A stretch of DNA of 64,000 nucleotides, taken from assembly GCA_039720395.1 (NCBI GenBank), contig CM077824.1, positions 31,029,859 through 31,093,858 of the forward strand. Direction: 5' to 3'. The DNA comes from Liquidambar formosana (taxonomy: Eukaryota; Streptophyta; Magnoliopsida; Saxifragales; Altingiaceae). The notes beneath the pieces are model-generated. The model had not been told where the DNA came from, searched no databases, and saw nothing but the letters and a program-made list of their open reading frames with translations. Both the position numbers and the translations under genes were made by a program. Shown piece after piece: positions 1 to 12,097 of the stretch (the stretch's first letter is position 1; every line of letters starts with the position of its first letter).

Positions 1-3000
1 ATTAAAACTTCTTTATTGAAGTAGATTTTAAAGAATGTTATTACGAATATTGGATATGTTTTAGAAAGATGAATCTCACTATTCTTCATTAAGTTCAAAA
101 TAAAAGAAGACTTAGCATTTTATTTTTATTTTTTTACCAATTTCCAATTTAACATTGCCCCATCAATCAATAAGAAAAGTGGTCGAACTAATTAATCGAT
201 ATCATTTTTTTAAACTTAAGAATTTTCTGTGCATTGGAAATAATAATGTGGCACAAGTCTTAAATTTCATGTTTAAAAGATAAGAATTAGGAGAAATTAT
301 TGTCACATGATGGGTATCATGTGAAAAGCACGTGATAATTGAAATGTGAGAAGATGATACATTATACCCAACACATGGAATAAATTTTTAAAAATTAGAA
401 GAAACGACTTGAAAGCTCAAGAAAACTTCATAATCGATAGATTTAATTTTGTAATTACATCTATAGATGGCATAAAAATTTCGTCCCATAGTTGAATCTC
501 CTGACGGTGCATGCATTGCCAATTCTGGGAAGAACAACAAGAGAAGTCCACACAAGTCAATTAGCTCCCCAAGGGTAATTTGACCACCATAATTAGAAAA
601 AAGTAGAACAAAAAAAATCAGAATTGGATGGGTCCAAAATAAGAGAAGTTCCCAATGAGAAAAAAAGGTAGATTTAGATTTGATTCCCCATATATTTGTA
701 TTTGATACGTCAATAAAGTTTTGCATGAAATTGAGCTCATTGTCCACCTCACCCGTCCAAAGTAACATAACCTTGATAAAGCTCTGGAATTTTTGCATGG
801 ATGAGTGTCGACTACTCTCCTTACGTCCATCACTGGATTTGACATCTGGGTTTTGTCTGGCTCGCTTGGAGGAGCACCTTCTCGCCTATTTCCATCCGTA
901 AACGTTGCATCATTTCTCTGACGGTGTCAGTTTCCGGTTCAAACTCCCGGTCCAACCAAAATCGCCTTCCAAATCAAATGCCCGTTCCGAACCGTCACGC
1001 GGCATCTTGCTTCTTGCGGGACTCAATTCCACTTCCACGTAACGACAGTCAAAGAACAATCATGTAAAATTATTTTGAGAAAGCCAAAAAAAAAAAAAAA
1101 AAATTTATTTTTTAAAATTTTTTGGAAAATATTATTTTTGGAAAAACTTGCAAGTTTCAACTGGGAGCTTTTGAAAAGTTAGAATATTCATCTAATTCAA
1201 TTATGTGTATGAAAAATACTTTAGGTTACACTATACCGGACCTAGAAATGAATTTGATGTATTTAGTCATTTTAAATGTATTGTAAAATTAATGTGCAAT
1301 GAATGACACGTGGAGAGAGTTAAAATTGGATACAATCATTTTATGTCCAACCAATCTCAACTCTTTTATGTATCGCTCATCACACGGTAATTTTATAATA
1401 TATTTAAAATAACTAAATATATCAAATCCAAATCCAAATCCTGTACCATGAAATGTCATAATGGGGCGCGACTTAGCTGGCTATTTGGTGTAGTTTCAAC
1501 TCTCAAGCTTAGAACCGATAACAAAATGAAGGTAATCCTACGATATATCGATATACGATTTGGCAAACGGGTTTGCAAAATAATGCCAAGTGAAATTACA
1601 CCCTCTCATTGTTATCTCCTCAACTCATGATGGCAGCATGACAAAGCTGATCCCATCTTTTTGGGAAGTTGATGTATAGGTACATGAGAGAAATGGGTTT
1701 TCCCACAACCTCGTGAAGGGGCGAGAAACAAATATCGTTATCGATCCATTTCAAAACCCATTTACGTCTACAAAGGAAGATAAAAAGTCAGAAAGTGTCG
1801 CATCTATCGTAAGTCAATTAATTCTAGAAAGGCTTAGTTGTTTGATTATGAACAACCTACGAAGAACGCTAACTTCTCTTAAACAACAATATATCACCCT
1901 CCGCCCAAAAAAAAAAAAAAAAAAAAAAAGAAAAGAAGAGGGTTAAATCTAGCCTCATCTAAATGACACTAGAGGACAAAAGGAAGCCCTATTGATTGAT
2001 CTTAGCATATAGAAAGACAGATAACCCTTAAATTCCTTGATCAAATAATACCACCATAGATCACCGATCGACCTAAATCCTAATAAGCTAGACCAGGGAT
2101 TGGTTGTAAGCAGCTGGCTTGGACATGAATGTATAGATCTAGAAATTCCTTACTTCATCCGTGACAATGACTTTACCGATCGAGCTCTCTCTTAATGAAT
2201 CTTCATCTTTGATTTCAGTTTTTTGTTCTCTATATAACTTTAGAGTTCCTGTTAAATTTTTTTATTATTATATATATTATTTATTGCTGTGATCCCTTTA
2301 ACTTAGACCATTCTAAGAAAAGAGTTAACCTAGCTAGCTCAACAACCATAACACTCCCTCCTACCACACCCCCCCCCCCCTCTCTCTCTCTTAAAAAACA
2401 ATAAAAATAATAATAATGTCCATGCTTCTTCATTCTTGTTCTCATGTAGATGAGGGTTCCTCCCTATTACATGAGACCATGGCTAAGTAGATCCATAAAA
2501 TAGCATGGCCAATAAATAAATAAAAAAAATGTAAATCCACAAAATAATATGGGCCAAGCGTAGGAAAGACGTAAATGTTTTGGTCAATTGCAATGCCCGG
2601 ATCTTCTTAATTTGAAATTGAGAAATGCTTATTAAATAATTATGGTACTGGAAGATGGTGCTAGTTGGCTTTAATGATTGTGGCTTTAATAATTATTCAA
2701 TTTAGGTAGGTTCATGCACCTATATCGTAATCACTCCGGCATATATAACAAAGAAGTGATTGTGATGTAGACCTTCAGCTGTCAGATTTAATAGCTAGCC
2801 AATGCAACCTGCAAATTGAGACCTTTTTTTTATTTATTAAAATCACACCGCAAATCTTATTAAATCAAGCTGCGTGTATCAGAAGCAAGAATGAGGAAAC
2901 ATGGAGGGTTTGAGGTGTGAACATGAATCTATTTAAAATATGCTTGGACCAAAGTCGTTAATTAATGGTGGACCCTATTCCTAAGAAAGGGACTCAATTT

Positions 3001-3577
3001 TCAAAATTAATTTAGATGGCATAATGAAATTCACAATGAAAGGATTCAGTTTCTCTGTGACCACAACTTGATTGATTCACCCTTCCATTTTCCAACATGA
3101 CTTGACTACTTATACTGTTTCCTAATCCTGGCCCAGAAAGCAAAAGGGACATCAGTAAAATTGTAGAAGGATCGGGGAGCACCTAATGGACCGACCATGC
3201 CCCAATTGATGGTGGCTCTAAAAGTCTTGGGCCCTTTCATACTATACCCCAGGGTTCAGTGCAAGAGTTTAGCTAAGACTCTGCATGTGGTTGTCGTGTA
3301 CGTTTAGGCACATCCTTACGACTCTATGACACCCCACTTGGGTATTCCTTCCTTGAGAGGAGTTACTGAGTTTGTATTCTTCAATTGGGTTTTGGGTCCT
3401 TCAATTTGGTGTCGACTTGGGTTCGCCTCAAATGGTCCATTGCACTCATTGGTCATTATTTCATGGTGCCAAATCAATTTTGATTGATCCACATAACGTA
3501 CTCTTCTATAAATTGTTTTCTACACTGGATTATTTTGGTTTGGACATTCAATGAGCCAAGAAGCAGGTCCTAGATTT

Positions 3578-3622
3578 GATTTCTCACTCTCTTTTTGGTC
3601 AACCAAAAGAGAGTGAATCTCG
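3578..3622. repeat. inverted repeat (hairpin) of about 15-bp arms
   Basis: The arm CACTCTCTTTTTGGT at 3585-3599 is followed almost at once by its near-perfect reverse complement (one A shorter) at 3601-3615. The flanks GATTT and AATC extend the symmetry weakly. No terminator or gene is attached, so it is probably the core of an old foldback element. Confidence 0.55.
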
Positions 3623-3897
3623 AAATCACTTACATGATAAATGAAGAGAATGTTATTAGATTATCATGCCATCGGTCACCAACCTTTACCCTTAGTCAAA
3701 GTAATAAATTGAACAGAATGGTACCTGAAAATTTTTATTAAAAAGGGCAAAAAAAAAAAAAAATCAGACAGGAATGTTCAAATACCCCGGTTGGTATTTC
3801 CAAGCTCTACATTCTAGACTTGGGCTTGGCCTATGCTTAATCCACTTTGCTGAGTTCATGAAATATGCTTAGTTGCAAAATTATGCGGCTTGATCTT

Positions 3898-3906
3898 GGG
3901 CTCGGG

Positions 3907-3939
<33 letters not shown>

Positions 3940-3940
3940 T
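3898..3940 (+). repeat. 6-bp minisatellite GGCTC(G/A)
   Basis: Seven tandem copies of GGGCTC/AGGCTC. The apparent Leu-Gly/Leu-Arg peptide in this region is a by-product of the repeat. Confidence 0.85.
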
Positions 3941-4124
3941 GGTTGCCAGCTGATGGGTCTTATGCTAATTCAGGCTCCAAACCAAAAGCTTCAACTTTGC
4001 AGGGCCTAGCTCCCTTCCATATGGCTATCACTCCTCTATTTTGGCGTTAAAAAAACAGTTTTTACCTTTGTACCGTCGCGTGGCATGACTTGACTAGCGA
4101 CTGCAAGGCTGGTCCGTAGACAAG

Positions 4125-4524
4125 TGTCATAGATCTCTGTCCCACATCGGATAGGCACTGGGGGAGTCTTAGGCATATAAGTGGGGAGGGTAACTCCACC
4201 TAATGGGCTAGCCTTTTGGGTTGGAGACCCGACCCACGACAAGTGGTATCAGAGCCAACCCGGTCCCTTATCCGATGTCACGCCAAGCGCCTGGGCCCAT
4301 GGGGTATCGAGGGCGTATGTGACTCGCGAGGGGTACAGGGGTGCGGACAGGTAGGCAGGGTGGGCCCAACCACGACGAGGGCGTCGTGCGGGTTGGGTGG
4401 GGGAGAATGTCATGGATTTCTGTCCCACATTGGATAGGCACTGGGGGAGTCTTGGGCATATAAGTGGGGAGGGTAACTCCACCTAATGGGCTAGCCTTTT
4501 GGGTTGGAGACCCGACCCGTGACA
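4125..4524 (+). mobile_element. complete TRIM (terminal-repeat retrotransposon in miniature)
   Basis: Two 117-bp direct repeats, 4125-4241 and 4408-4524, both start TGTCAT and end GACA. By eye they differ at about six positions. Just inside the left repeat, TGGTATCAGAGCC (4244-4256) matches the 3' end of initiator tRNA-Met, the usual TRIM primer site. Just inside the right repeat is a purine run (GGTGGGGGAGAA). The flanks carry CAAG (4121-4124 and 4525-4528; ACAAG if the shared A is counted). The internal region is only 166 bp and codes nothing, so the element must be mobilised in trans. Open frames reading through it on both strands are by-products. Confidence 0.93.
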
Positions 4525-4979
4525 CAAGGCTCTACAATGTACATGGGCCTAATTTTGATGGTAACGAGTGAGACTACTAATTTTATTTGCAATTTATTTA
4601 TTTTAATCTTTTTAAGGTTTTATAAAAAATATATAAAAAAATTTATAAAAATTGATCATGTTGTTTATTAGAATATATTATTTTGAATAATTTTACCCAT
4701 AAAAGTTTTTTGAAATTTGTGTTTAAGTGGACTTTTCGACAAAAATGAAACAGAGATTATAAATAGCCAAAAAATCTATTTAAATGACAGATTTTTGGAA
4801 CAATTTTCTTATGCAAAGTTGTTCAAAATGATGTTTTTTAGTGAACTATGTGACTAATTTTCATAAAAATCTTTTATATTTTTCATAAAATCTTGAAAAA
4901 TTAAAATAAGTGAGGAATGCAAATAAAACTAAGGGGTGACAATAGCCACCCTGGTATCAAATCAATGCCACCTGGGGGG

Positions 4980-5886
4980 AGGGGGTTCTTTTTGGCATCC
5001 TAAAACTTGTTTTTAATCCCCCACTTATTTTAAACTTCTTAAGGTTTTCATGAAAAATATAAAATGTTATCATGAAAGCTGACCATATCGTTAATTAAAA
5101 AATATCATTTTGAACAACTTAATTGAAGAAAATTTTCCAAAATTTATTGTTTTAAGTAAACTTTTTGCCATTTACCATTTTTGTTTCATGGGTAAAATGT
5201 AGAAAACTACCCCTAAGTTTGAGATAGATTTCAATTTGGTACCATCAGGTTTAAAAGAACTTAATTAGGTACCCAGACAGGTCATTGACTAACATCATTA
5301 ACAGCTAACATCAAAATGACGTTTCTACCTTGCACTTAAACCACGTCATTTTATCAAACTTAATGCCATGATGCTATATATGGGGAATGTCATTTTATCG
5401 CTTGACTGTAATGAACTTGATGCCATGATGCTCTACATTGGGGAAAAAAATATGAACACAATATATACAGTTCCATTCAAGTAAGCTTCAGCTGATATAT
5501 GCTATGGTATATCAGTTGAAGCAATCATGGCCGTTCATTCAAAATGGCTTCAAATCAACAGTTGGGGTTTCAAGTCAGGACAAAGCTGACAGGGGAGTCA
5601 CATCACGTTCTCTCTCATATGATATCTCATTCTCTCTTTCCTTCTCCAGATCAGGTTTGAAGCTCTCTCTCTCATCACGTTCTCACGTTCTCTCTCCCTT
5701 TCTCCAGATCAGGTTTGAAGCTCTTTTCATCTCTCTCTCTCCCTCATGGCAGCTCTCTTCATCTCTCTCTCTTCATGGCCTGATCTACAAACCACGAACC
5801 TCATTGTTAGCAACTGTACAGGGGTTTTTCCCTTACTGAGAATGTGTAGTGGTTTAAGCGAAGCTACGACTTCACCAAGCAATTGA
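4980..5886 (+). repeat. older dispersed repeat, copy 1, left part
   Basis: This segment is related, in inverse orientation, to 33660-34070 plus 49175-49810. Shared blocks include GTAAAATG-AGAAAACTACCC near 5191 (reverse complement near 49600), the tract about a value of tacc/tttaaaagaa near 5250 (near 49540), and the CTCTCTCT/GATCAGGTTTGAAGC blocks at 5620-5720 (33840-33960). The CT-rich frame 5504-5839 comes from these short repeats and is not a gene. Element 1 separates this part from its continuation at 24666. Confidence 0.65.
5486..5522. repeat. imperfect palindrome in the older repeat
   Basis: CTTCAGCTGATATA is followed after 8 bp by TATATCAGTTGAAG. In the inverted copy at 34055-34070/49175-49195, Element 2 is inserted inside the equivalent palindrome. 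Confidence 0.6.
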
Positions 5887-6596
5887 CCTGTTGTCACACC
5901 CCATTTTTGTCACCTTAGCTAGGACATATCATTTCATGTAGGATTTTGAGTCCTTTTTGAGTCTAGTCTTTTGCATTGAGTTTCTATGGCATTGAATATC
6001 ATGTGTATGAATTTTGAAGTGATTTGGAGTCCATCTCGAGGGTCAATAAGAACTTTTGCGACTTTAAGGGCATAATCGTCTTTTAAGTCGTATATTTTCC
6101 ATTTGACCTTGGAATGAATCCTGAGTCATCCCATCAAGTTCATATGGTTATATAGAGTCCATATATAGGTTCAATTTCATGAATTAATGGTTTAAGATCA
6201 ATTCGGCTCGTAATGGTTCGGGTTGGCTAAAAGACCCTTCCTTGGTGTGCTCAAATTGACTCATAAGACCCAACCAATTTTCTCTCATTTAACTTCAATT
6301 GGGCTTTATTTATGTCCTAAATATGTTTAGAAAGATCAATTTTCGATTGGGAAAGCATTCGGTTCGACCTTGTGTACAAACCTAGCTTAGCGACGGTGAA
6401 GCACCATGGTTAACCACCTTTGAAAAACCTAACCATGCACCCATGGTTGAGGATTTTTGTCCTAAAATGCCTAAAAATGTGTTCCCCTTCGAAACACGGT
6501 TGTTTTGGCTTTTATTTCGTCAAAATCGGACTTAATTTGAAGATTTTAGGACTTCTGAAGCAAGTGGAAGTCAAAACCGAAGCGGAAATAGGAGGG

Positions 6597-6677
6597 CCTC
6601 GGGTAACCATCCGGGGCTGGACGGTCAGCCGTCCAAGCCCAGATGGCTAACCGTCCAGGCCTAGTTGGTCACCCGAG
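6597..6677. promoter_or_regulatory. 82-bp class imperfect palindrome, copy A (5' LTR)
   Basis: The outer arms CCTCGGGTAACC and GGTCACCCGAG and the inner arms GGACGGTCAGCCGTC and GGCTAACCGTCC are near reverse complements. The copy lies about 190 bp upstream of the LTR TATA box. The same unit recurs at 17261-17342, 20572-20653 and 23382-23462. Several CCGTCC/GGACGG hexamers (box-A-like in plant promoters) sit in it. A regulatory role is inferred. Confidence 0.6.
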
Positions 6678-6866
6678 AGAGTCCGTCCTCAACTCGAACT
6701 CTGACTCTTCTTTCCCTCTTTTGACGGTTTCCTCCGCTAAAACAACTTGTCTGAGCTTAGGAGTGTAGTAGGTTTGAGTTGTTTGAGCACCAAGAGAGTC
6801 TCTAATAGCCCTAGGATCATTATTTAATGAATTAATCCTAGCTATTGGTTTAGGGGGTCAGTTCTC

Positions 6867-6874
6867 TATATAAA
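6867..6874 (+). promoter_or_regulatory. TATA box of Element 1 5' LTR
   Basis: TATATAAA followed by GGACATG, a good plant TATA context. Transcription should start about 30 bp downstream, near 6900, which defines U3/R. Confidence 0.7.
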
Positions 6875-7863
6875 GGACATGATATTCAGCACATAGGGGG
6901 AGGTTAATTGCACTTTACACTTAGAGAGAGAGGGAGCTAGAGGGACTTCAAGAGGAGGCTCTTCAACCCCAAGCAAGCAAGGAAACAAGAGGATTGAAGA
7001 CAAGGAAGAGTCTACAAGAGGTACAATGCTTGTCCTATTGCAAATAGGGTTGCTATGGTCTAAAATGGCTAATGCTAGGAGCTTGTGCGCTCAGGTAAGT
7101 AGGGTTTGAAGGTGCCCCAATTCACCTTTCTTTTTCTATCTTTTCTCTTCTCCCTCCTAGGGTTACTTCTTAACACAAGCTTATGGTAATTATCAAAGGT
7201 TTCCTTCAATAATAAATTCTGGTTTTTATCAAAGTTTTCCTCTTGTGGAAGTTTTCAATTTTGGATTATTCGGTACCTTTTCAAATGAGGAAACCTAGGG
7301 TATTTACCATAGGTTTGTATTAGGTTGTAACCCTATTTTTTCGAACTACGTGGACTTTGATCCATGTATTTCGCTGCATGGTACGTAGGCGCTCTTCGTG
7401 AGGCTCAAGTCCGTTCTAGGATCCAAGTATCCTAGGCTTTTTCTTTTCTTTTTTTTTTTTTTTTTTTCTGTTTTGTTTTATTTGAGTGATTGTGCATGAG
7501 ATGATTGGATGAAATATATGATATGCATGCTGCCTTGTGATGATATATGATGATATTGGAGTGGAAAAGATCTTAAGTTAGCCCAATTAAATTAAGAGAC
7601 CAACTCGGGCGATGTGGGTGCCTATGGGCTTTTGCCCAGAACCTTCCCATGTCGTAACTTAGCCCCCGAATCCAATTTTCTGGTTTCAAAGACTTTGCTT
7701 TTCCTTTAATGGAGTCATGTGGTTTTGAAAATAAAACATTTTTGTGGTTTTCCTCTTTTCCCTAAAAAATGAGGTGGCGACTCCCTTTTTGTTTGTTGTC
7801 TTTAAACCCCTTTATATTTTTGCCAAACCCTTGTGGGCCGCGCGCTTTTTCGTGGGTTCACAG

Positions 7864-7884
7864 TTTGGCGACTCTACTGGGGAT
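7864..7884 (+). promoter_or_regulatory. primer-binding site of Element 1
   Basis: TGGCGACTCTACTGGGGA begins four bases inside the LTR end. Element 2 has nearly the same site (TGGCGACTCTGCTGGGGA). It begins with TGG, complementary to a tRNA CCA end. A tRNA-Arg primer, as reported for Ogre elements, is plausible but unverified. Confidence 0.8.
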
Positions 7885-8622
7885 GTCGAGGGCTAGACTC
7901 AGTTAATTTGATTGGGCTAAATTAATTTCTTTATTGTTTAATAAAATCAATCACATTGCATCCGCTTGATTGTGTGCTTTCAGTTTATTGCATTGTGTGC
8001 GCTACTGTTGCATGATCACTTGATTGTCCCTCGATGTATCCTTGCCAACTGATAGCCTAGTTCGACCTTGGTTTTCCTGATTCCATGTGTTGGGCAAAGC
8101 TATCAAACCTCTCTTGCCAAGTACCCTTGGGTATATCAAATGGATCAATCACGTACTGCTGGACCCACGCGACATTCCTGATGTCACATGTGGTTAGGTA
8201 TAAAGATTGGTACAAGCAAAGTTGAGGACCCTAGCCTACCCTCTTAAAAGAAAGAATTGCATGTAATGGACCTTCTAGGACACCGTTGGATCACCTATAT
8301 GCACACACATTGTTGTGATGATATGCTTCCGTGTTTGTGATGTGTTGCCATGCTTTGTTGATTGAGTGGGTAATTAAAGGAAACTTTACATCCTACATCC
8401 TTAATACGTACCCTTCCCCATGACCCCCGCAAGGGTAATTGGTTAAGAGAACTAATTAAGGGTGTACGTTGTAAAGATTTTGAGATAATTATGGAAGCTT
8501 AGGATGGACCCTTAGGCTGAAAAATTGAGTATTTGCCCTATGTTAGAGGGAGAGACGTGCTGGCTTGGATCCGCAATCAACAAGGGTGCCTAGTCAGTGC
8601 TGATTCCGTCACTGAGTCGAAT

Positions 8623-10168
8623 ATGGCTGAAGAAAGAACTAGCAACCGGGGTTTCAACCTTGAGGCTGCTTTGAAAGCTATCATGGAAAAGCTTGATCAT
8701 ACTACCTAGGTATCTGAGACCGCACTCAAGTTAGCTGAAGACATTCAACAGAAGAACTCTGAACCTGAATCTAGGGCTCGTGCCACTGACAACAATCAAG
8801 GATCCAATGAGTCTGAATCCGCTGAGGAACCTATTAGGAGAGGGGGGAGAACTACCCAAGACCAAGGAAGGGGAAACCAAAGCCACATCAAGGGAGAGCT
8901 CAACCGTCCTAGCAAACAAGGTCGAGGCCTTAGAACGAACTCTGAAGGGAATCCGCAGGTCTGATGATATGGTGGACATCCGCACTTTGTCCTTGTTCCC
9001 AAAGGCTCGCATCCCGTTACAATTCAAGATGCCGGAATTAGAAAAATTCGATGGGATAGGCTGTCCTAAAACCCACCTCAAGATATATGTGCGAGCTATG
9101 CACCCTCGAGGGGCGAACGATGAGTTATTGGCTCAAATGTTTCATGAGTCATTAGCGAGTTCCGCCTTGAAATGGTTTTTGTCATTAGAGGAGAATAGAA
9201 CCAAGACTTGGGAGGATGTGTGCAATGCATTCACGGACCATTACAAGTATAACACTAAAGTGGATGTCACGCGAAGGGACTTGGAAACCACTAAGCAAGG
9301 GGTTAACGAGACTTTCTCCGCCTTCATCACTAGGTGGAGACAAAAGGCTTCCAAGATGACAGACAGACCGAATGAGGAAGAACAGATTCAGTTGGTGGTG
9401 AAGAACTTGCTGCCCGTATATCACAAGCATCTCTTTGCTCATTACTTTCCGAACTTCAAGGCTCTTGTTGGGGCTGGCACACAAGTTGAAGATGCAATCG
9501 CCGATGGAACAATCAAAACGGAGGAAATCCAAAGGAGTCGAAGGACAAACTTCGGAGGAAAACCCAACGCCGAGGTCAATACCATTACCCAACCCACTCG
9601 TCCTTTCTCCCTAAATGACTCCACCTTACCTTGCCAATTCACCGAGCTATATATGCCACTCGAAAGAGTCTTTGAAAAGCTGAGAAGCCGTGACCTCCTG
9701 AAACCCCTCGACCCAAGGCCTCCACCAAACCAATTGCCCAAGAACTACAATGAAAATGAATATTGCAAATTCCACCAAGCCAAAGGCCATCTTACTAACC
9801 GTTGTTACCGCCTCCGCCATGAAATCCAAGATTTGCTCGACAAGCAGATCATTTCACCACCCACCGCACTAAATCGCCCAAATGTCACTAGAAATCCCCT
9901 CCCCACTCACAATATGCCTCCTCCCAACAACATAAATGCCATCGAGCTTGGCTCGTCCCAATCTCGTCAACCCATAAGGCAATACACGTCGCTTCCCATG
10001 ACCTTGACTCAAGTTTTCCACCAATGTTGTGATAAAGGGCTCATATTGCCATGCCATTCAAAGCCGAGGCCTTCGACTCCTCACCAATTCTGTTTGTACC
10101 ATCAGGCGCCCGGACATGATGCGGAAGGACTGTGTTATACTGAAAAAAGTAGTTCAAGACCTTATTGA
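8623..10168 (+). pseudogene. gag: gag of Element 1, interrupted
   Basis: Capsid/nucleocapsid precursor that would package the element RNA in the cytoplasm. The ATG at 8623 opens MAEERTSNRG and runs in frame to a TAG at 8707-8709. The same frame then continues acidic and charged until the G6 run at 8842-8847, where the reading frame must shift to join the long frame 8780-10168. That frame holds the retrotransposon gag core (motifs ALKWFLSLEE, TWEDVCNAFTDHY, FITRWRQKA) and a zinc-knuckle-like CKFHQAKGHLTNRC. A second frame change near 10121-10128 is needed to pass into the protease frame, where a similar CLYHQAPGHDA segment sits. One stop and two apparent frameshifts make this copy non-functional as read. 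Confidence 0.85.
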
Positions 10169-11929
10169 TCAAAAGGTTTTGGTATTGCCAAAGAAATCCA
10201 TGCAGCGACAATTGAAAGAAAGGTTCGAGGCAGGAGATCCTAAAGTGGGTTTGTTGGGAGAGTCGTCCGGAAAGTTTGATTACTATGTACTCTACCCCGA
10301 CCCCATCCCTGATGAGCCCATAATCCCCACGGGTTGGGATGAGATACCAGAGGAAGTCCAAATGGAAGAGATCGACACAATCACATGGAATGATCTCATG
10401 GGTGACGTAGGCGAGATTGATGATATGTGGATGAGCGATGACGAGGTGGAGCACATAACTAGAGGGGGTCTCCATTTCAAGCCTCCGCACTTAGAATCTG
10501 ACAACCCATTGGGGGACTTGGAAGGTAATCGCCACCTCGACCTGCAAGAAGAGGAAGATGAAGTGCTTAGGCAATTGAGAAAGACTAATGCCAACATCAC
10601 CATATGGGGTTTGCTCATGGCCTCTTACAAGCACCGTCAGACTATCTTGAAGTTGCTCAACCAGATACAGGTTCCTGTTGACACATCTCCAGAAAATTTG
10701 GTGAACTTGGTGAATCCAACCTCTAAGAACTCAACTATTGTGTTCTCAGAGGCAGACCTACCTAAAAGTGGACCTAGCCATTCACAAGCCATGTACATCA
10801 CTGTTGACATCATGGGAAAGAGGGTTCCGACAGTCCTGATCGACAATGGTTCCGCTCTTAATGTGTGCCCTCTCAGAACTGCCACCGTTTTGGGATTGGA
10901 TCCTACCAACTTCATGCCATCCGGGCAAACAGTGAGAGCCTATGATAACACCCGTAGAGAGGTGATTGGAGTGGTCACTTTGCCGCTGATTATGGGGCCT
11001 ACAGAATTCAGAGTGGAGTTCCAAGTGCTGGACGTCCCGTCGTGCTTCAACCTCTTGTTGGGAAGACCTTGGATTCATCCTGCAGGGGTTGTCCCTTCTT
11101 CATTGCACCAAAAAGTCAAGTTCCCTTATGAAGGGGCCATCGTCACACTTCAAGGTGATTACGACTTAAAGTCGTCGGGGGTACCCATTTGCGAGATCAA
11201 GCCCGAGCCCGTTGGAGCACCATTGTCTGGGTTCGAGTATGTTCAATGCATAGAGAAAGAGCCGGAACAGAGAGAGTTGATACCTCTCGACGTTTGCCCT
11301 CATGGCAACCTACATGTGGGGCACATAATGAAGAAAATGGGTTTCTTCCCAGGCATGGGACTAGGACGCCGTCAGCAAGGCATACCGGTATCCGTTCAGA
11401 GCCGCATTGTCACCCATACCTTCGGATTGGGATATGAACCTTCCAAAAAGGACCGTATGGAGATGTTGCAGAGAAGCAGAGAAAGGGTCAAAGCAAAAGC
11501 AGAAGGAAGGGTGCCAGATATCCGAATCTCGCCATACCGACCTACCTTGAATGGTTACTTTGTTAAGGAAGGGGAGGATTTCCTATTCTGTGGATTCCCC
11601 GAACCATCCATTAACAAAGCAACCAAAGCAAGAGTTCCGGGGTTTGAAATATTCTTCACTGAGTGGTATCCCATCACTGCAACAATGGTTGATGATGAAG
11701 CAATCAAGGATGACTATTGGGAAGAGAAGAGTGAGGATTGGGCAGAACAGATGGATTCGGAAGCCGTGGTTACAATGTTTCAAGATACGGTTCTTGCTGT
11801 GGAGGAATCGGATCTCGAGTGTTCTTCAATTCACCATGCAGCCGTGCCGCTCCTTAATTGGTATCTCGAAGAGGGTACCATTGCCGAAGTTCTTGAGGGC
11901 GAGGATCTCGACTTACCTGATAGTAGTTT
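10128..11929 (+). CDS. Element 1 aspartic protease plus G-patch region (gag-pro)
   Basis: This open frame joins the end of gag and runs to a TAG at 11931-11933. The retropepsin active site reads LIDNGSALNV (near 10840); DNG rather than DT/SG, with the conserved LLLGRPWIH further on, is what I recall as usual for this retrotransposon group. A G-patch (GFFPGMGLGRR near 11340), an RNA-binding motif, follows the protease. The protease matures Gag-Pol; the G-patch may help RNA binding. The terminal TAG lies inside a candidate intron (11930-12097) whose removal keeps the frame open into RT. No stop or frameshift occurs inside this segment, unlike the flanking domains. Confidence 0.85.
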
Positions 11930-12097
11930 GTAGGTTCCTTAGTAGCTTGTTTTAGCTTTCCTTTCAAATAAAGTGTGTTCGCCTAGCCCACCTTGTGGAG
12001 TTAGGAGTCGTTCCCTAGTTGTGGCACATGTGTTTTCTTTTCTTTGTTTTGTTTTGTTAGTTCAGTCAATAAAGTGTGTTTTTTTCATTATTTGCAG
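11930..12097 (+). other. candidate 168-bp intron between protease and RT
   Basis: The donor is GTAGGT at 11930-11935, the tract is strongly T-rich, and the acceptor is TTTGCAG ending 12097. Upstream sequence stops in phase 2 and downstream sequence supplies the missing third base, so splicing removes the protease TAG and joins protease to RT in frame. A spliced intron at this site is known for Ogre elements. The call here rests on the splice consensus and the phase match. Confidence 0.65.

Larger units (their letters stand above)
1..4120. other. gene-poor intergenic DNA
   Basis: I find no supportable gene here. The stretch is AT-rich with homopolymers: A runs near 1087, 1907 and 3750, and a C/CT run near 2370-2390. 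The longest open frame (388-798, minus, 136 codons) starts in low-complexity sequence, has hydrophobic stretches but no motif I recognise, and shows no splice-supported extension. Confidence 0.6.
5892..7862 (+). repeat. Element 1 5' LTR (1971 bp)
   Basis: Direct repeat of 22677-24660. It contains a palindrome at 6597-6677, a TATA box at 6867-6874, CT-rich leader sequence, and a T-run near 7450. The 13-bp length difference from the 3' LTR includes an extra GTTTGGAGAGCTA-type segment near 23726 and T-run changes. Confidence 0.95.

Noticed and set aside
388..798. 136-codon minus-strand frame with hydrophobic stretches
   Set aside because: No recognised motif, biased composition and no splice-supported extension; overlapping frames on both strands are equally open.
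4036..4525. Several frames with the shared peptide SPTQKASPLGGVTLP
   Set aside because: They are translations of the two TRIM LTRs.
5504..5839. Ser/Leu-rich frame of 111 codons
   Set aside because: Arises from CTCTCT repeats in a dispersed repeat; the inverted copy at 33791-33985 gives the same by-product.
8796..11783. Many minus-strand frames opposite gag-pol of Element 1
   Set aside because: They are codon-bias by-products of the sense genes, with no domains and no splice structure.
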